Shown piece after piece: positions 34,444 through 44,200 of a stretch of 64,000 nt of DNA. The notes under the pieces were generated by a model. That model was not told where the DNA came from. It saw only the letters and a list, made by a program, of their open reading frames with translations, and did not search any database. Positions within the stretch are counted from its first letter, which is position 1. Each line of letters starts with the position of its first letter. Position numbers and translations under genes: made by a program. Source of the DNA: Massilia sp. BSC265 (lineage in GTDB: Bacteria; Pseudomonadota; Gammaproteobacteria; Burkholderiales; Burkholderiaceae_D); assembly GCF_000740675.1 (NCBI RefSeq), contig NZ_JPXI01000022.1:60063-124062 (forward strand), written 5' to 3'.

Positions 34444-35859
34444 ATGAGCTGGCCGCCGCGCGACTTGCCGCAGACCATTCGCAACCGTACTTTCGACGAG
34501 ATCGCGGTCGGCGACAGCGCCTCCATCGAACGCACCCTGACCCTGGAAGACATCCAGCTGTTCGCGCTGATGTCCGGCGACATGAATCCGCAGCACCTCG
34601 ATGCCGAGTTTGCCGCATCGACCCGTTTCCACGGCCTGATCGCCCATGGCATGTGGGGCGCGGCGCTGATCTCGGCCGTGCTGGGAACCCGCTTGCCCGG
34701 GCCGGGCACCGTTTACCTGGGGCAAACCCTGCGCTTCCAGGCGCCTGTGCGGGTAGGCGACACCCTGGTCATCTGCGTGACCGTGACCGCGCGCGCTACC
34801 GACAAGCCGATCCTGACGCTGGCATGCAGCTGCACCAACCAGCATGGCGCAACCGTCATCGAAGGCGAGGCGACGGTGCTGGCGCCGACCGAAAGGATCG
34901 AACGCCCCAGCGCCACCCTGCCGGAAGTACGCATCGGCACCGGCGGCGGCCTGGATCGCTTGCTCGAACGGGTGCGCCCGCTCGGCCGGATCCGCGTGGC
35001 GGTGGTCCACCCCTGCGACGCGCTGAGCCTGTCCGGCGCGCTCGATGCGCGTGCGGCCGGCCTGATCGAACCGGTGCTGGTGGCGCCGCGCGCGCGCCTG
35101 GAAGCGGTGGCCGCGCAGGCGGGAATCGACCTGGCCGGCGTGGACATCGAAGATGCCGCGCATAGCCATGCCGCCGCCGCCCGCGCGGTCGAGCTGGCCG
35201 CCGCCGGCAAGGTGGAGGCACTCATGAAAGGCAGTCTTCACACTGACGAGCTGATCCGCGCAGTACTGAAAGCGGCGCCCGGCCTGCGCACCAAGCGGCG
35301 CCTGAGCCACTGCTTCCTGATGCAGACGCCCGCCTATCCGCGGCCCTTCATCATCACCGATGCGGCGATCAACATCGCTCCGACGCTGGAAGACAAGGCC
35401 GACATCGTGCGCAATGCCATCGACCTGGCGCATGCGATCGGCGTCGCCGAGCCGCGCGTGGCCATCCTGGCGGCCGTCGAAACGGTCAATCCAGTCATGC
35501 CGGCCACGCTCGACGCGGCGGCACTGTGCAAGATGGCCGAGCGCGGCCAGATCTCCGGCGCCCTGCTCGATGGTCCGCTGGCGTTCGACAACGCGGTGTC
35601 GGCGGCCGCCGCGCACGTCAAGGGAATCAGTTCGCCGGTGGCCGGCTGTGCGGACGTGCTGGTGGTTCCCGACCTTGAAAGCGGCAACATGCTCGCCAAG
35701 CAGCTCGAATTCATGGGCGATGCCAGCAGCGCGGGCGTGGTGCTGGGCGCCAGGGTCCCGATCGTGCTCACCAGCCGCGCCGACTCGGTCGAAACCCGGC
35801 TCGGTTCCTGCGCCATCGCACTGCTGCTGGCGCACCATTACCGCAGCGCGCCGCCATGA
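34444..35859 (+). CDS. bifunctional enoyl-CoA hydratase (MaoC) / phosphate acetyltransferase
   Basis: This 471-aa fusion has an N-terminal MaoC-type hot-dog domain (about 1-150), with the hydratase motif LMSGDMNPQHLDAEFA and AHGM. The C-terminal half is a phosphotransacetylase domain (about 165-470), with AAVETVNPVMPATLDAAAL and VVPDLESGNMLAKQLEF. The first half could supply (R)-3-hydroxyacyl-CoA to PhaC. The second makes acetyl phosphate for the acetate kinase encoded next, which overlaps it by 4 bases. This is a known gene order in proteobacteria with this island. Confidence 0.92.
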   Translation: MSWPPRDLPQTIRNRTFDEIAVGDSASIERTLTLEDIQLFALMSGDMNPQHLDAEFAASTRFHGLIAHGMWGAALISAVLGTRLPGPGTVYLGQTLRFQAPVRVGDTLVICVTVTARATDKPILTLACSCTNQHGATVIEGEATVLAPTERIERPSATLPEVRIGTGGGLDRLLERVRPLGRIRVAVVHPCDALSLSGALDARAAGLIEPVLVAPRARLEAVAAQAGIDLAGVDIEDAAHSHAAAARAVELAAAGKVEALMKGSLHTDELIRAVLKAAPGLRTKRRLSHCFLMQTPAYPRPFIITDAAINIAPTLEDKADIVRNAIDLAHAIGVAEPRVAILAAVETVNPVMPATLDAAALCKMAERGQISGALLDGPLAFDNAVSAAAAHVKGISSPVAGCADVLVVPDLESGNMLAKQLEFMGDASSAGVVLGARVPIVLTSRADSVETRLGSCAIALLLAHHYRSAPP

Positions 35860-37046
35860 GCGCCGGCACCCGCATGATCCTGGCGCTCAACTGCGGATCC
35901 TCCAGCGTCAAGTTTGCCCTGTTCGAGGCGCGTGGCGCAGACGTGCCGCGCCAGCCGGTGTGGAAAGGCAAGATCGATGCCACCGGCGGCGCGCATCCCT
36001 ACCGCAGTGCGATGGTCCATGTACTCGAATGTGCACGCGCGCGGCTGGGCGGGCGCGCGTTGGACGCCATCAGTCACCGGGTGGTGCATGGCGGGGAAAC
36101 ATACACCGCGCCGGTGCGCGTGGACGCCGCCGTCCTGGCCGACCTGACCGGCTTCGTCGCGCTCGCGCCGCTGCACCAGCCCTTCGCACTCGAGGCGATT
36201 GCCGCACTGATGGCGGATCACCCCCAGATGCCGCAGGTCGCGTGCTTCGACACCGCTTTTCATCACACCCTGCCCCGGGTGGAGCAATTGCTGCCGCTGC
36301 CCGCGGCAGTGCGCGCGCGGGGGCTGCGGCGCTACGGCTTTCATGGCCTGTCCTACGAATACATGGCGCAGGTGCTTCCCGAGCGCCATGGCGAACGGGC
36401 GCACGGCCGGGTCATCGTCGCCCACCTGGGCAGCGGCGCCAGCCTGTGCGCCATGCACGCCGGCCGCAGCGTGGCCACCTCCATGGGCTTTTCGGCACTC
36501 GACGGCTTGATGATGGGAACGCGCAGCGGCTCCCTCGACCCGGGCGTGCTGCTCTATCTGCTCGAGAACGACCGGATGACGGTGGCCGAGCTCACCCATA
36601 TGCTGTACCGCGAATCGGGCCTGGCGGGGGTGTCCGGGCTGTCTTCCGAGCTGCCGGTCCTGCTGGCCAACGAAGCGCGCACCGATGACACGGGAGCGCG
36701 CGTACGCGATGCCCTGGCGCTGTACGTGCGCCGCATCGTGCGCGAGATCGGCGCGCTGGTGGCGGTCCTCGGAGGACTCGACCTGCTGGTGTTCACGGCC
36801 GGCGTAGGGGAGCACAGCGCGGCCATCCGCGAACGGGTCTGCGGCGGTCTCGCCTTTCTCGGCATCGTGGTCGACGACGCGGCCAACCAGGCGTGCAGCC
36901 ATCTGATTTCCGCGCCGGCCAGCCGGGTCACGGTGGCCGTGGAACCGACCGACGAGGAATGGATCGCGGCACGGCACGCGGCCGGGCTGCTGCACAACAG
37001 TCATGATCAACCCACACCAATCCAAGGAGATCGACCATGTCCCTGA
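35856..37046 (+). CDS. ackA: acetate kinase
   Basis: This 396-aa enzyme converts acetyl phosphate and ADP to acetate and ATP. It has the family start LALNCGSSSVKFALFE, the HRVVHGGE segment with the substrate Arg/His region, and CFDTAFHHTLP. It also has YGFHGLSYEYMA and the late GGLDLLVFTAGVGEHSA. With the preceding Pta domain it forms an ATP-yielding pair. It overlaps the Pta gene by 4 bases and the UspA gene by 10 bases, so translation is coupled. Confidence 0.94.
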   Translation: MSAGTRMILALNCGSSSVKFALFEARGADVPRQPVWKGKIDATGGAHPYRSAMVHVLECARARLGGRALDAISHRVVHGGETYTAPVRVDAAVLADLTGFVALAPLHQPFALEAIAALMADHPQMPQVACFDTAFHHTLPRVEQLLPLPAAVRARGLRRYGFHGLSYEYMAQVLPERHGERAHGRVIVAHLGSGASLCAMHAGRSVATSMGFSALDGLMMGTRSGSLDPGVLLYLLENDRMTVAELTHMLYRESGLAGVSGLSSELPVLLANEARTDDTGARVRDALALYVRRIVREIGALVAVLGGLDLLVFTAGVGEHSAAIRERVCGGLAFLGIVVDDAANQACSHLISAPASRVTVAVEPTDEEWIAARHAAGLLHNSHDQPTPIQGDRPCP

Positions 37047-37876
37047 AAACCATTGTCGTGCACATCGACGGCACCGACCGGTGCAGTACCCGTGTCGCGC
37101 TGGCAGCCCAGCTTGCACTTGCATACGATGCCCACCTGATCGGCGTGGCGCCGACCGGATGGTCGCCGCCGGTCGTCATGCCTGGCGTGAGCGAGCCGAT
37201 CGTGCCGGCGATCCCGGTCGATACCGGGCCGGCCAGGAAGCAATGCATGGCTGCGCTGGCCGCGTTCGAAGCACAGGCACGCCGGTTGGGGGTGCAGACT
37301 GTCGAAACGCGCCTGGTGGAGGAAGAACCCGGGCTGGCGCTGGCCCAGCATGGCCTGTGCAGCGATCTGGTCGTGGTCGGGCAGACCAGGGGCGGCGGCA
37401 ATGCGCCTGCCGCGTGGCAGGACTTTCCGGAATGGGTGATGCTCAACAGTCCGGTCCCGGTGCTGGTGGTGCCGGCGCGCGGGGAGTTCGCAACCGTCGG
37501 CACCAGGGTGGCCGTGGCCTGGAACGGCAGCAGCGAGGCGCGCCGCGCGATCGGCACGGCCTTGCCGGTGCTGCGCAAGGCGGACAAGGTGCACCTGGTG
37601 ATGGTCGATGCCGACCGCAAGCTGATCGAGGCAGACGCCGGGCCTGGCGCCGACATGGGACTCTACCTGATGCGCCATGGCGTCAACGTCGAGGTCGACG
37701 TCGACATCACCGGCGGCGATACCGGCGCCGCGCTGGTCGGCGCCAGCGTGGACTGCGGCGCCGATCTGGTGGTGATGGGTGCCTACGGCCGGTCGCGCCT
37801 GCGCGAAATGCTGATGGGCGGAGCTACCCGCGCCATGCTCGAGTCGATGCGCGTTCCGGTGTGGATGGCCCACTGA
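37037..37876 (+). CDS. universal stress protein (UspA family, tandem domain)
   Basis: This 279-aa protein has two UspA-type folds. The first starts KTIVVHIDGTDRC, the second ATVGTRVAVAWNGSSEARRAI. The second ends with ADLVVMGAYGRSRLREMLMGG, the ATP-binding G-x2-G-x9-G(S/T)-like motif. Usp proteins bind ATP and respond to starvation or anoxia. It begins inside the end of ackA with an AAGGAG site about 8 bases before the ATG, and is the last gene of the plus-strand arm. Confidence 0.9.
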   Translation: MSLKTIVVHIDGTDRCSTRVALAAQLALAYDAHLIGVAPTGWSPPVVMPGVSEPIVPAIPVDTGPARKQCMAALAAFEAQARRLGVQTVETRLVEEEPGLALAQHGLCSDLVVVGQTRGGGNAPAAWQDFPEWVMLNSPVPVLVVPARGEFATVGTRVAVAWNGSSEARRAIGTALPVLRKADKVHLVMVDADRKLIEADAGPGADMGLYLMRHGVNVEVDVDITGGDTGAALVGASVDCGADLVVMGAYGRSRLREMLMGGATRAMLESMRVPVWMAH

Positions 37877-37906
37877 GCTTGTCGCATCTTATCGCGATGC
37901 AGGTTT

Positions 37907-39607
37907 TCAGGTGCGTGTCAGACCGGCTTGGCACATGCTGTCGACCGCACGCTCCGCCGCGTCCTGAAAGGGAAGAAAGACCAGGTCGGCGCCTTTCGAC
38001 CGCAGCAGTTCGACATCCTGTTCGCGTTGCGTGGAAATAGCGACTTTGCCGGTGTAGCCCTGGCGTTTCAGCGCGTTCATCAGCACCAGGCGCGGATCTT
38101 CATGGGTAAGCCCCAGCTCGTGTTGTGGCAAGGCGGACACGACCCAGGCCGCCGACCCGAGTGGTAGCGAGGCCACGGACTCTTCGTCGCAGGCGTCGCC
38201 GTAAACCGCGTCGTATCCTGCGGCGTGCCAGCGCCGCAGTTCATCGGGATTGAAGTCCACGGCCAGCAGCCTCACCCCTTTCGTACGCAAGCGCTGCGCG
38301 ATGGCGGAGCCATAGCGCCCGATGCCGAACAGGATGACATCGTAGGCGCTCTGCGGCGCGTCCGGCGCCGGCGCAGCTTCCCGCTCAGGCACCTTGCGCT
38401 CGAAGGGACCAAGGAATGGCTCCAGCCGGCGGTACAGCTCATGCGACCAGGTGATCATGTAGACCGACAGCGCGATCGTGACCAGGCCCACCAGGGTCAC
38501 CAGCCCCAGGGCATCGGCGTCCACATGGCCCATCGCCATCCCCATCGCCATGAAGATCAGCGAGAATTCGCTGATCTGCGCCACGGTCAGGCCGGCGAGG
38601 AAGCCGGTACGCTTGCGGTAGCCCATGCGGCCCATGATCGCCAATACGATCAGCGGGTTCCCGACCAGCACGAACAGGGACAGCAGCAGAGCGGAGGGGA
38701 TTTGCGCGCCCAGCAGTCCAAGCTCGAGCTGGGAGCCGAGCGCGATGAAAAAGAACAGCAACAGGAAGTCGCGCAGGGAGGACAGTCGCGCCACGACCGC
38801 CTCCCGGTAGGGCGTCGATGCTAGCGACACCCCGGCCAACAGCCCGCCCAGTTCCTTGCCGAAGCCTAGGTAGTCGCCGAGCGCTGCCAGCAAGGCGGCC
38901 CAGCCCAGTGCGAACGTGATGAGCAGCTCCGGCGAATGCGCGATGCGGCCGACCAGCGGAGTGGCGAGGTAGCGTATGAACAGCCCGGTCGCGCCGAGCA
39001 TGGCGAGACCGGCCGCCACGACCTGGCCGATGCGCAGCCAGGCGCTTTCTTCGCCACCGCCGCCGGTCGCGCTGCCGATGCCGAAGGCAGAGAGCGCCAT
39101 CATTGCCAGCACCACCACCAGATCCTGCACGATCAGGAAGCCGATGGCGATACGGCCATGCAGCGAGTCCACCTCTTTTTTGTCGGACAGGAGCTTGACG
39201 ATGATGATGGTGCTGGAGAAGGTCAGGGCGACGGCGATGTACAGCGAGGTTACCGTGTCCAGGCCGAGCCCCAGGCAGATCAGGAAGCCGATGGCGGAGG
39301 TGAAGAACACCTGGCCGAGTCCCGTGGCCAGCGATACCCCGCCGAGCGTGCGGACCAGGTGGAGATCGAGCTTGAGCCCGACGAGGAACAGCAGCACGAC
39401 CACGCCGAGTTCCGCCAGTGTCGCGATACTGTCGGTGGAATGCACGATGCCGAGCACCGACTGCCCGGCCAGGATGCCGGTGGCGATGTAGGAAACAATC
39501 ATCGGCTGGTGCAGCAACAGGCCCAGGTAACCGACCAGCGCGGCCAGCGCGAGCAGCGCGGTCAGCTCGTAGAACAGCGAGGTCTGCAGGAAGGCGAGAT
39601 CAGGCAT
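37907..39607 (-). CDS. KefB/CPA2-type monovalent cation:proton antiporter with RCK (TrkA-N) domain
   Basis: This 566-aa protein has about 12 membrane helices (residues 10-400) of the CPA2 Na+/H+ exchanger fold. A cytoplasmic TrkA-N/RCK domain follows (about 425-560) with the nucleotide site VILFGIGRYGSAIAQRL and ADFNPDE-type acidic residue after the second strand. KefB/C systems export K+ and are gated by glutathione adducts or NAD(H). It is convergent with the UspA gene and lies just downstream of another Usp on the minus strand. Confidence 0.9.
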   Translation of the reverse strand: MPDLAFLQTSLFYELTALLALAALVGYLGLLLHQPMIVSYIATGILAGQSVLGIVHSTDSIATLAELGVVVLLFLVGLKLDLHLVRTLGGVSLATGLGQVFFTSAIGFLICLGLGLDTVTSLYIAVALTFSSTIIIVKLLSDKKEVDSLHGRIAIGFLIVQDLVVVLAMMALSAFGIGSATGGGGEESAWLRIGQVVAAGLAMLGATGLFIRYLATPLVGRIAHSPELLITFALGWAALLAALGDYLGFGKELGGLLAGVSLASTPYREAVVARLSSLRDFLLLFFFIALGSQLELGLLGAQIPSALLLSLFVLVGNPLIVLAIMGRMGYRKRTGFLAGLTVAQISEFSLIFMAMGMAMGHVDADALGLVTLVGLVTIALSVYMITWSHELYRRLEPFLGPFERKVPEREAAPAPDAPQSAYDVILFGIGRYGSAIAQRLRTKGVRLLAVDFNPDELRRWHAAGYDAVYGDACDEESVASLPLGSAAWVVSALPQHELGLTHEDPRLVLMNALKRQGYTGKVAISTQREQDVELLRSKGADLVFLPFQDAAERAVDSMCQAGLTRT

Positions 39608-39639
39608 CGTATCGCATGACGAAGCGGCGCCGATTTCGC

Positions 39640-40578
39640 TCAGTATGCTTTTACTGGAGAAATGAAACCGTTGGGCTTAAGCGCCAGCAGCGAGCAGCTC
39701 AGGGCCTGGACCAGGTTTTCCGCCGTGTTGCCGATCACGAATCCAGGAATGCCCGTCCGTCCGAGGCTGCCCATGACCAGGATGTCGATGTTCCGCTCTT
39801 TCGTGAGCTGCGGAATGCGTTGCTCGGGACGGCCGCGGACATGCTCGATCCGGGTAGGTCCGCCGATGCCGGATTGCTTGATTGCGCTTTCCAAATCGCG
39901 GCGATGCCGGCGCTGTACGCCGAGCACGGCTTCCAGCAATTCTTCTTCGGGCATCCTGACCCAGGGGCTGCCGCGCAAATACTCCTCGGCCGCGAAATCC
40001 CAGCAAGAGACGATCGTCAACTCGGTGTTGCAAGTATCGGCAAGCGAACGCGACAGCTGCAGCAGGCGCAGCGAGAGTGCCTGCCCTTCCGGTTCCGCGC
40101 TCTGCGGATCGATCGCGACGGCAACTTTGACCTGGTCCCAGGGTTTGCCGGGCGGGCGGCTCAGCCAGACGGGACAAGGGCATTTGCGTAGCAGTTCCAT
40201 GTCGACCGCCGTGAATCCCCTGCCGTCGTCATGCCTTTCCGCTTCCTTGAGCACGAGATCGTTCGCCTGCTTCAATGCATGACGGATGATGCGCACGGCG
40301 GGGGTGTCGCCGCATTCGACCGTTACCGGGACAGGGCAATCCTGTGCGCCGACGCCGCTGGCCTCGCGGGCCACTTGCAGGGCGCTCTCCAGTTGCTCGG
40401 CAAGCCAGCGCGTGTAGCCATCCTTGTAGATGGCCAGGTCGTCGGGAAAGTCGGGGCAGGCGACCAGGGCCTGGAGGTCCGCACGGTAGATGCGCGCGAG
40501 GCTGAGAGCTTGCTGTAACGCATCAACGTCGCGGGTCAGCCCGCGGCTGACGAACACAATGTTATTAAATACCTGCAT
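39640..40578 (-). CDS. UspE-like tandem universal stress protein
   Basis: This 312-aa protein has two Usp folds. The N-terminal fold starts FNNIVFVSRGLTRDVDALQQ and the C-terminal starts KVAVAIDPQSAEPEG. It ends with the ATP-type motif VMGSLGRTGIPGFVIGNTAENL. The ATG at 40578 has a GGGAG about 9 bases upstream and was preferred over the in-frame start 30 bases earlier. It is 32 bases upstream of the antiporter gene and probably cotranscribed. It belongs to the stress island by content. Confidence 0.88.
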   Translation of the reverse strand: MQVFNNIVFVSRGLTRDVDALQQALSLARIYRADLQALVACPDFPDDLAIYKDGYTRWLAEQLESALQVAREASGVGAQDCPVPVTVECGDTPAVRIIRHALKQANDLVLKEAERHDDGRGFTAVDMELLRKCPCPVWLSRPPGKPWDQVKVAVAIDPQSAEPEGQALSLRLLQLSRSLADTCNTELTIVSCWDFAAEEYLRGSPWVRMPEEELLEAVLGVQRRHRRDLESAIKQSGIGGPTRIEHVRGRPEQRIPQLTKERNIDILVMGSLGRTGIPGFVIGNTAENLVQALSCSLLALKPNGFISPVKAY

Positions 40579-40704
40579 GGCTACTTCTCCCTTGGTCAAG
40601 AGGCGCATCAGTCGTGCATGAAGTGTCCCGCATGTTGCCGTTCTAATTATGACAGCAAACGCAGGCAGCGTCCCGGAGAACGCCGCGCCCGCCGCTATGG
40701 CCGG

Positions 40705-43140
40705 TCAGAAGCTGTAGTCGGCCTTGACATAATACGAACGTCCGTTGATCCCGAACGGGCAGGTCTCCCAGCAGTAGGTAAAGCCCAGCTGCGGGAATGG
40801 CGCCGCTTTCACGGGATCCCACCTGGTCGGATAGGTATCGAACACGTTGTTGATGCCCGCCGTCAGGCTCAGCTTCTTGGTGAAGTTATAGCGGCCGGTC
40901 AGGTCGAGGATCCACTTCGCCGACCAGGTCTGGATGAAGCCCGGCGTGAAGCCCTGGCCCTCCACTTCGCCGAAGTAGTTCGCGCGCGCCGTCGCATTCC
41001 ACTGTCCGACCGTGTAGTCCGCCGCCACCACGTGGTGCTGGCGCGGCTGCCCCTTCTCGATCAGCGTCACCTGGGTATCGTCGAACAGCTGGGCGCCGCT
41101 CAGCACCGAGGATTGCGAATGGCGGTCCTTCACCTTGGTCCGGTTGAAGCCGAGCTGGCCGGACAGCACCAGGGTCGAGCCCTGGCCGCGGGTGGTGTGC
41201 TGGGCCACGAGGTCGAAGCCGGTGGTCGTGGTGTCGATCGCGTTGGTGAAGAACTGCGCCTGGCCTACGCGCAGCGGATCGAGGATGGCCTTGATCGGGC
41301 AGGCGGCGGCCGTCGGGCAGGGACCGGATTCCGGCGCGATGTTCGACGAGAACACGATGCGGTCGTCGATGTTGGTGCGGTACAGGTCGGCCGTCACCGA
41401 AAAGTTCTGGGTTGGGCGCAGGATCATGCCGACGCTGGCGCTCTTCGACGTCTCTTCCTGCAGCGGGGCGATGCCGAAGGCGCGGGTCACGGCGCTGTTC
41501 TCGCGCGCGGTCAGGGTTTCGGTCAGCACGCCGGCGGCATTCAGGTTGGTCGACACCGAGCTGTAGAACTTCTGCTGCACGCCGGGCGCACGGAAGCCGG
41601 TCGAGGCGCTGGCGCGCAGGCCGATCGTGCGCGACGGGTCGTAGCGGAAGCTCAGCTTGCCGATGGTGGTGTTGCCGAAGTCCGAATAGCGTTCGTGGCG
41701 CAGGGCCGCGCCAAGCGAGAGCGTGTCGCCGATCTTGCGTTCGAGGTCGACGTAGTAGGCGGTGTTGTGGCGGCCGTCGTCCACTTCGGTGCCCGGGGTG
41801 TAGCCCGGGAAGCCCTGGATGCCGGAAGCGGCGATACCGCCGGTCTGGTCGCGGATGATCTTGCGCGGGTCGTTGGTGCGGCCGTACTGGTAGGAGACCG
41901 GGTCGCCGGCCACGATCTGGTAGTTATCCTGGCGCCATTCGAAGCCGGTACCGATGTAGAGCGGGGCGCCGGCAAAGTCGACCGAACCCTTGAAGTCGAG
42001 GTTGAGGGTGGTCTGGTCGAACTTCAGCTTGCCGGTATCGGCTTCGAGCGGCGAGCTGCCGTTTTCGTAGTAGTAGCTGACGTTGATCGAGTTCCGCTCG
42101 TGGAAACCGAGCTCGCTGCGGCCGTGGTTGACGCTCAGGTCCACGCTCCAGTCGCCGCTCAGGTCATGCTTGTAGCCGACGCCGAGCGAAGCGTCCTTGA
42201 CGGTGGTGATGATGTTCGGCAGGAAGCCGTTCGGGTACACGGCCGGCACGTTGCGCGCATCGCCCGCCGAACGGAAGAAGCCCGAGGCGTCGCCCTTGCG
42301 CTTCGAGGCGCCGCCAAAGGTGTACAGTTCGCCGCCGCCCACCGGCAGCGCGGCGTTCAGCCACAGGTAGCCGTCCTTGGCCAGGCTGTCGCCGATGCGC
42401 TGGGTGACGCGCGGCGGGTTCACGCGCAGGGTATCGGGGCCGGCGCGGTTGGTTTCGTTGCGGCGCCGGCCTTCGACCGACAGGTTCAGGTAGCCGCCAT
42501 CGGCGCCGAGGGCCAGGCCCTTGTGGGCGCTGGCAGTATAGGTGTCGCCATCGCCTTCCTTGGTGGTGCCCACGCTGGCGCTGAGCTGGGTGTCGGTAAC
42601 ACCCTTTTTCAGCACGATGTTGATCACGCCGGCGATCGCGTCGGAGCCGTACTGCGCAGCTGCGCCGTCGCGCAGCACTTCGATCGACTGGATCGCGGAC
42701 AGGGGGATGGCATTGATGTCGGTACCGGCCGATCCGCGGCCGATGGTCTGCTGCACGTTGACCAGCGCCTGCTGGTGGCGGCGCTTGCCGTTCACCAGCA
42801 CCAGCAGCTGGTCGGGACCGAGGCCGCGCAGTGTCGCGGGGCGGATGATGTCGGTGCCGTCGCTAATGAAAGTCGTGGTGAAGTTGAACGACGGGTCGAG
42901 GTCTTGCAGGACCTTGCCGAGTTCGAGCGAGCCGGCCGACTGCAGGTCTTTCGCGCTGATCAGGCCGACCGGCACGGCGGTGTCCAGTGCGGTCTTGGCC
43001 TGGGTCCGCGAACCCAGCACGACCACGGTCGCCGTATCGCCCTGGGCCTGGCTATTCGTCGCTTCCTGCGCGAACGCCGATGCCATGGCCGATACCAGTG
43101 TCGATGCGACCAATGCCCGTTTCGTCGTTTGATTCACCAT
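40705..43140 (-). CDS. TonB-dependent outer-membrane receptor
   Basis: This 811-aa receptor has a signal peptide (cut near AFA-QE) and a plug domain with VVVLGSRTQAKTA near the N-terminus and DINAIPLSAIQSIEVLRDGA, a hallmark of these receptors. A 22-strand-type barrel follows (for example TTGFDLVAQHTTRGQGSTLV) and the protein ends in ADYSF with a terminal Phe, as required for Bam insertion. The substrate is unknown. No siderophore genes or Fur site were found nearby. The 218-base gap upstream is AT-rich and holds nothing else obvious. Confidence 0.92.
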   Translation of the reverse strand: MVNQTTKRALVASTLVSAMASAFAQEATNSQAQGDTATVVVLGSRTQAKTALDTAVPVGLISAKDLQSAGSLELGKVLQDLDPSFNFTTTFISDGTDIIRPATLRGLGPDQLLVLVNGKRRHQQALVNVQQTIGRGSAGTDINAIPLSAIQSIEVLRDGAAAQYGSDAIAGVINIVLKKGVTDTQLSASVGTTKEGDGDTYTASAHKGLALGADGGYLNLSVEGRRRNETNRAGPDTLRVNPPRVTQRIGDSLAKDGYLWLNAALPVGGGELYTFGGASKRKGDASGFFRSAGDARNVPAVYPNGFLPNIITTVKDASLGVGYKHDLSGDWSVDLSVNHGRSELGFHERNSINVSYYYENGSSPLEADTGKLKFDQTTLNLDFKGSVDFAGAPLYIGTGFEWRQDNYQIVAGDPVSYQYGRTNDPRKIIRDQTGGIAASGIQGFPGYTPGTEVDDGRHNTAYYVDLERKIGDTLSLGAALRHERYSDFGNTTIGKLSFRYDPSRTIGLRASASTGFRAPGVQQKFYSSVSTNLNAAGVLTETLTARENSAVTRAFGIAPLQEETSKSASVGMILRPTQNFSVTADLYRTNIDDRIVFSSNIAPESGPCPTAAACPIKAILDPLRVGQAQFFTNAIDTTTTGFDLVAQHTTRGQGSTLVLSGQLGFNRTKVKDRHSQSSVLSGAQLFDDTQVTLIEKGQPRQHHVVAADYTVGQWNATARANYFGEVEGQGFTPGFIQTWSAKWILDLTGRYNFTKKLSLTAGINNVFDTYPTRWDPVKAAPFPQLGFTYCWETCPFGINGRSYYVKADYSF

Positions 43141-43358
43141 CTTGTCCCCTTGTCGAGAGTTAATCCATCACAAAAAACCAGGTCTCCTATAACTGCTGCG
43201 AATTGATTTTGGAGAAATATTTACGTAAGTACAAGTGTCAACTGTGCAATACACAACAGTTTTACTGAATTTCGTGTATTGATGAGACGGGGATGGAAAG
43301 GATGATGTGCATGTGCTAGCTGCACGCGGAACGTGTCCTGCCTGTGTCCTGCCTGGCG

Positions 43359-44081
43359 CTAGATCAGGCCGAGCAGCGCGGCTTTCACGACAGCGGCGGT
43401 CTTGTTGGCCGTGCCCAGCTTGGCCAGCGCATTACCGACATGGAAGTTCACCGTCCGTTCTGACAGGGCGAGGATCTGGCCGGTTTCGGACGAGGTCTTG
43501 CCGTCGGCCATCCAGCGCAGTACTTCGGCTTCGCGCGCAGTCAGTGTCACGCCAACCGCCGCTGGCTGATACAGCCGCGCCATTGCGGCATGTGTGGCAT
43601 GGGCAAGCCAGGACATGCTGCCTTCGATGTTGCGCAGTTCGGCGCTCGAGAGAGCGTCGTGCGAGCGCGCCAGGGTCAGCAGGCCTTTGCTGCCGTCGGC
43701 GGTGCGCGAGGGCTGGGCCCAGCCGACCCGCAGTCCGTGTTCGCGCGCATCTTCCCATAGCGGGCGGGCGCCGGCAAACAGCTGTTCGCTCCACAGCACC
43801 GGCAGCGGAGACGCGGCGCCGTGGGCCACGGTGGGATCGACGGCCAGGTAGCCTGCATGTGCGTAGCGGGCCTGCCATGCGGCCGGGTAGTTGTTGACCA
43901 TGACGGTGCGCGGGTTCGAGAACGGCAGGAGTGTGCGCAAACCATAGGCGCAGTAATCGAAACCGAGGTCGCGCGCGGCGTGGGCAACCAATCCATGCAG
44001 GCTCGCCGCATCCGGCGCCTGCGCCATGGCTGCGAGACAGTCCTCGCGCCAGCCGCTCAGTTGCTCATCCTTCACCACCAC
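43359..44081 (-). CDS. LuxR-type regulator with autoinducer-binding domain (solo)
   Basis: This 240-aa protein has an N-terminal autoinducer-binding domain. Conserved Trp and Tyr (AWQARYAHAGYLAVDPTV) are followed by Asp-Pro and a later Trp (LPVLWSE), the usual acyl-homoserine-lactone pocket residues. The C-terminal LuxR-type HTH starts LTAREAEVLRWMADGKTSSE and ends SERTVNFHVGNALAKLGTAN. There is no luxI-like synthase in the window, so it is a LuxR solo, perhaps sensing others' signals. The start is one of several GTG codons near 44081, after an AGAGGA. It is divergent from the alpha/beta hydrolase gene. Confidence 0.87.
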   Translation of the reverse strand: MVVKDEQLSGWREDCLAAMAQAPDAASLHGLVAHAARDLGFDYCAYGLRTLLPFSNPRTVMVNNYPAAWQARYAHAGYLAVDPTVAHGAASPLPVLWSEQLFAGARPLWEDAREHGLRVGWAQPSRTADGSKGLLTLARSHDALSSAELRNIEGSMSWLAHATHAAMARLYQPAAVGVTLTAREAEVLRWMADGKTSSETGQILALSERTVNFHVGNALAKLGTANKTAAVVKAALLGLI

Positions 44082-44200
44082 CCAGTCCTCTCCGCTGTCA
44101 GTTCTTACAGTTTCGATGCCGCCGGGCCTTCCGTAGAATGGAGACCCCAGCCATTGTCACCGTATGTGTTTGGAATAACAACTACTTTCAGGAGATGTCC

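Noticed and set aside
40618..43206. Plus-strand frame of 862 codons over the TonB receptor
   Set aside because: Shadow of the receptor gene; Val/Gly/Arg-rich with no family match.
44195..44197. ATG as start of the exported hydrolase
   Set aside because: It abuts the GGAG ribosome site; the in-frame GTG 6 bases downstream has proper spacing.
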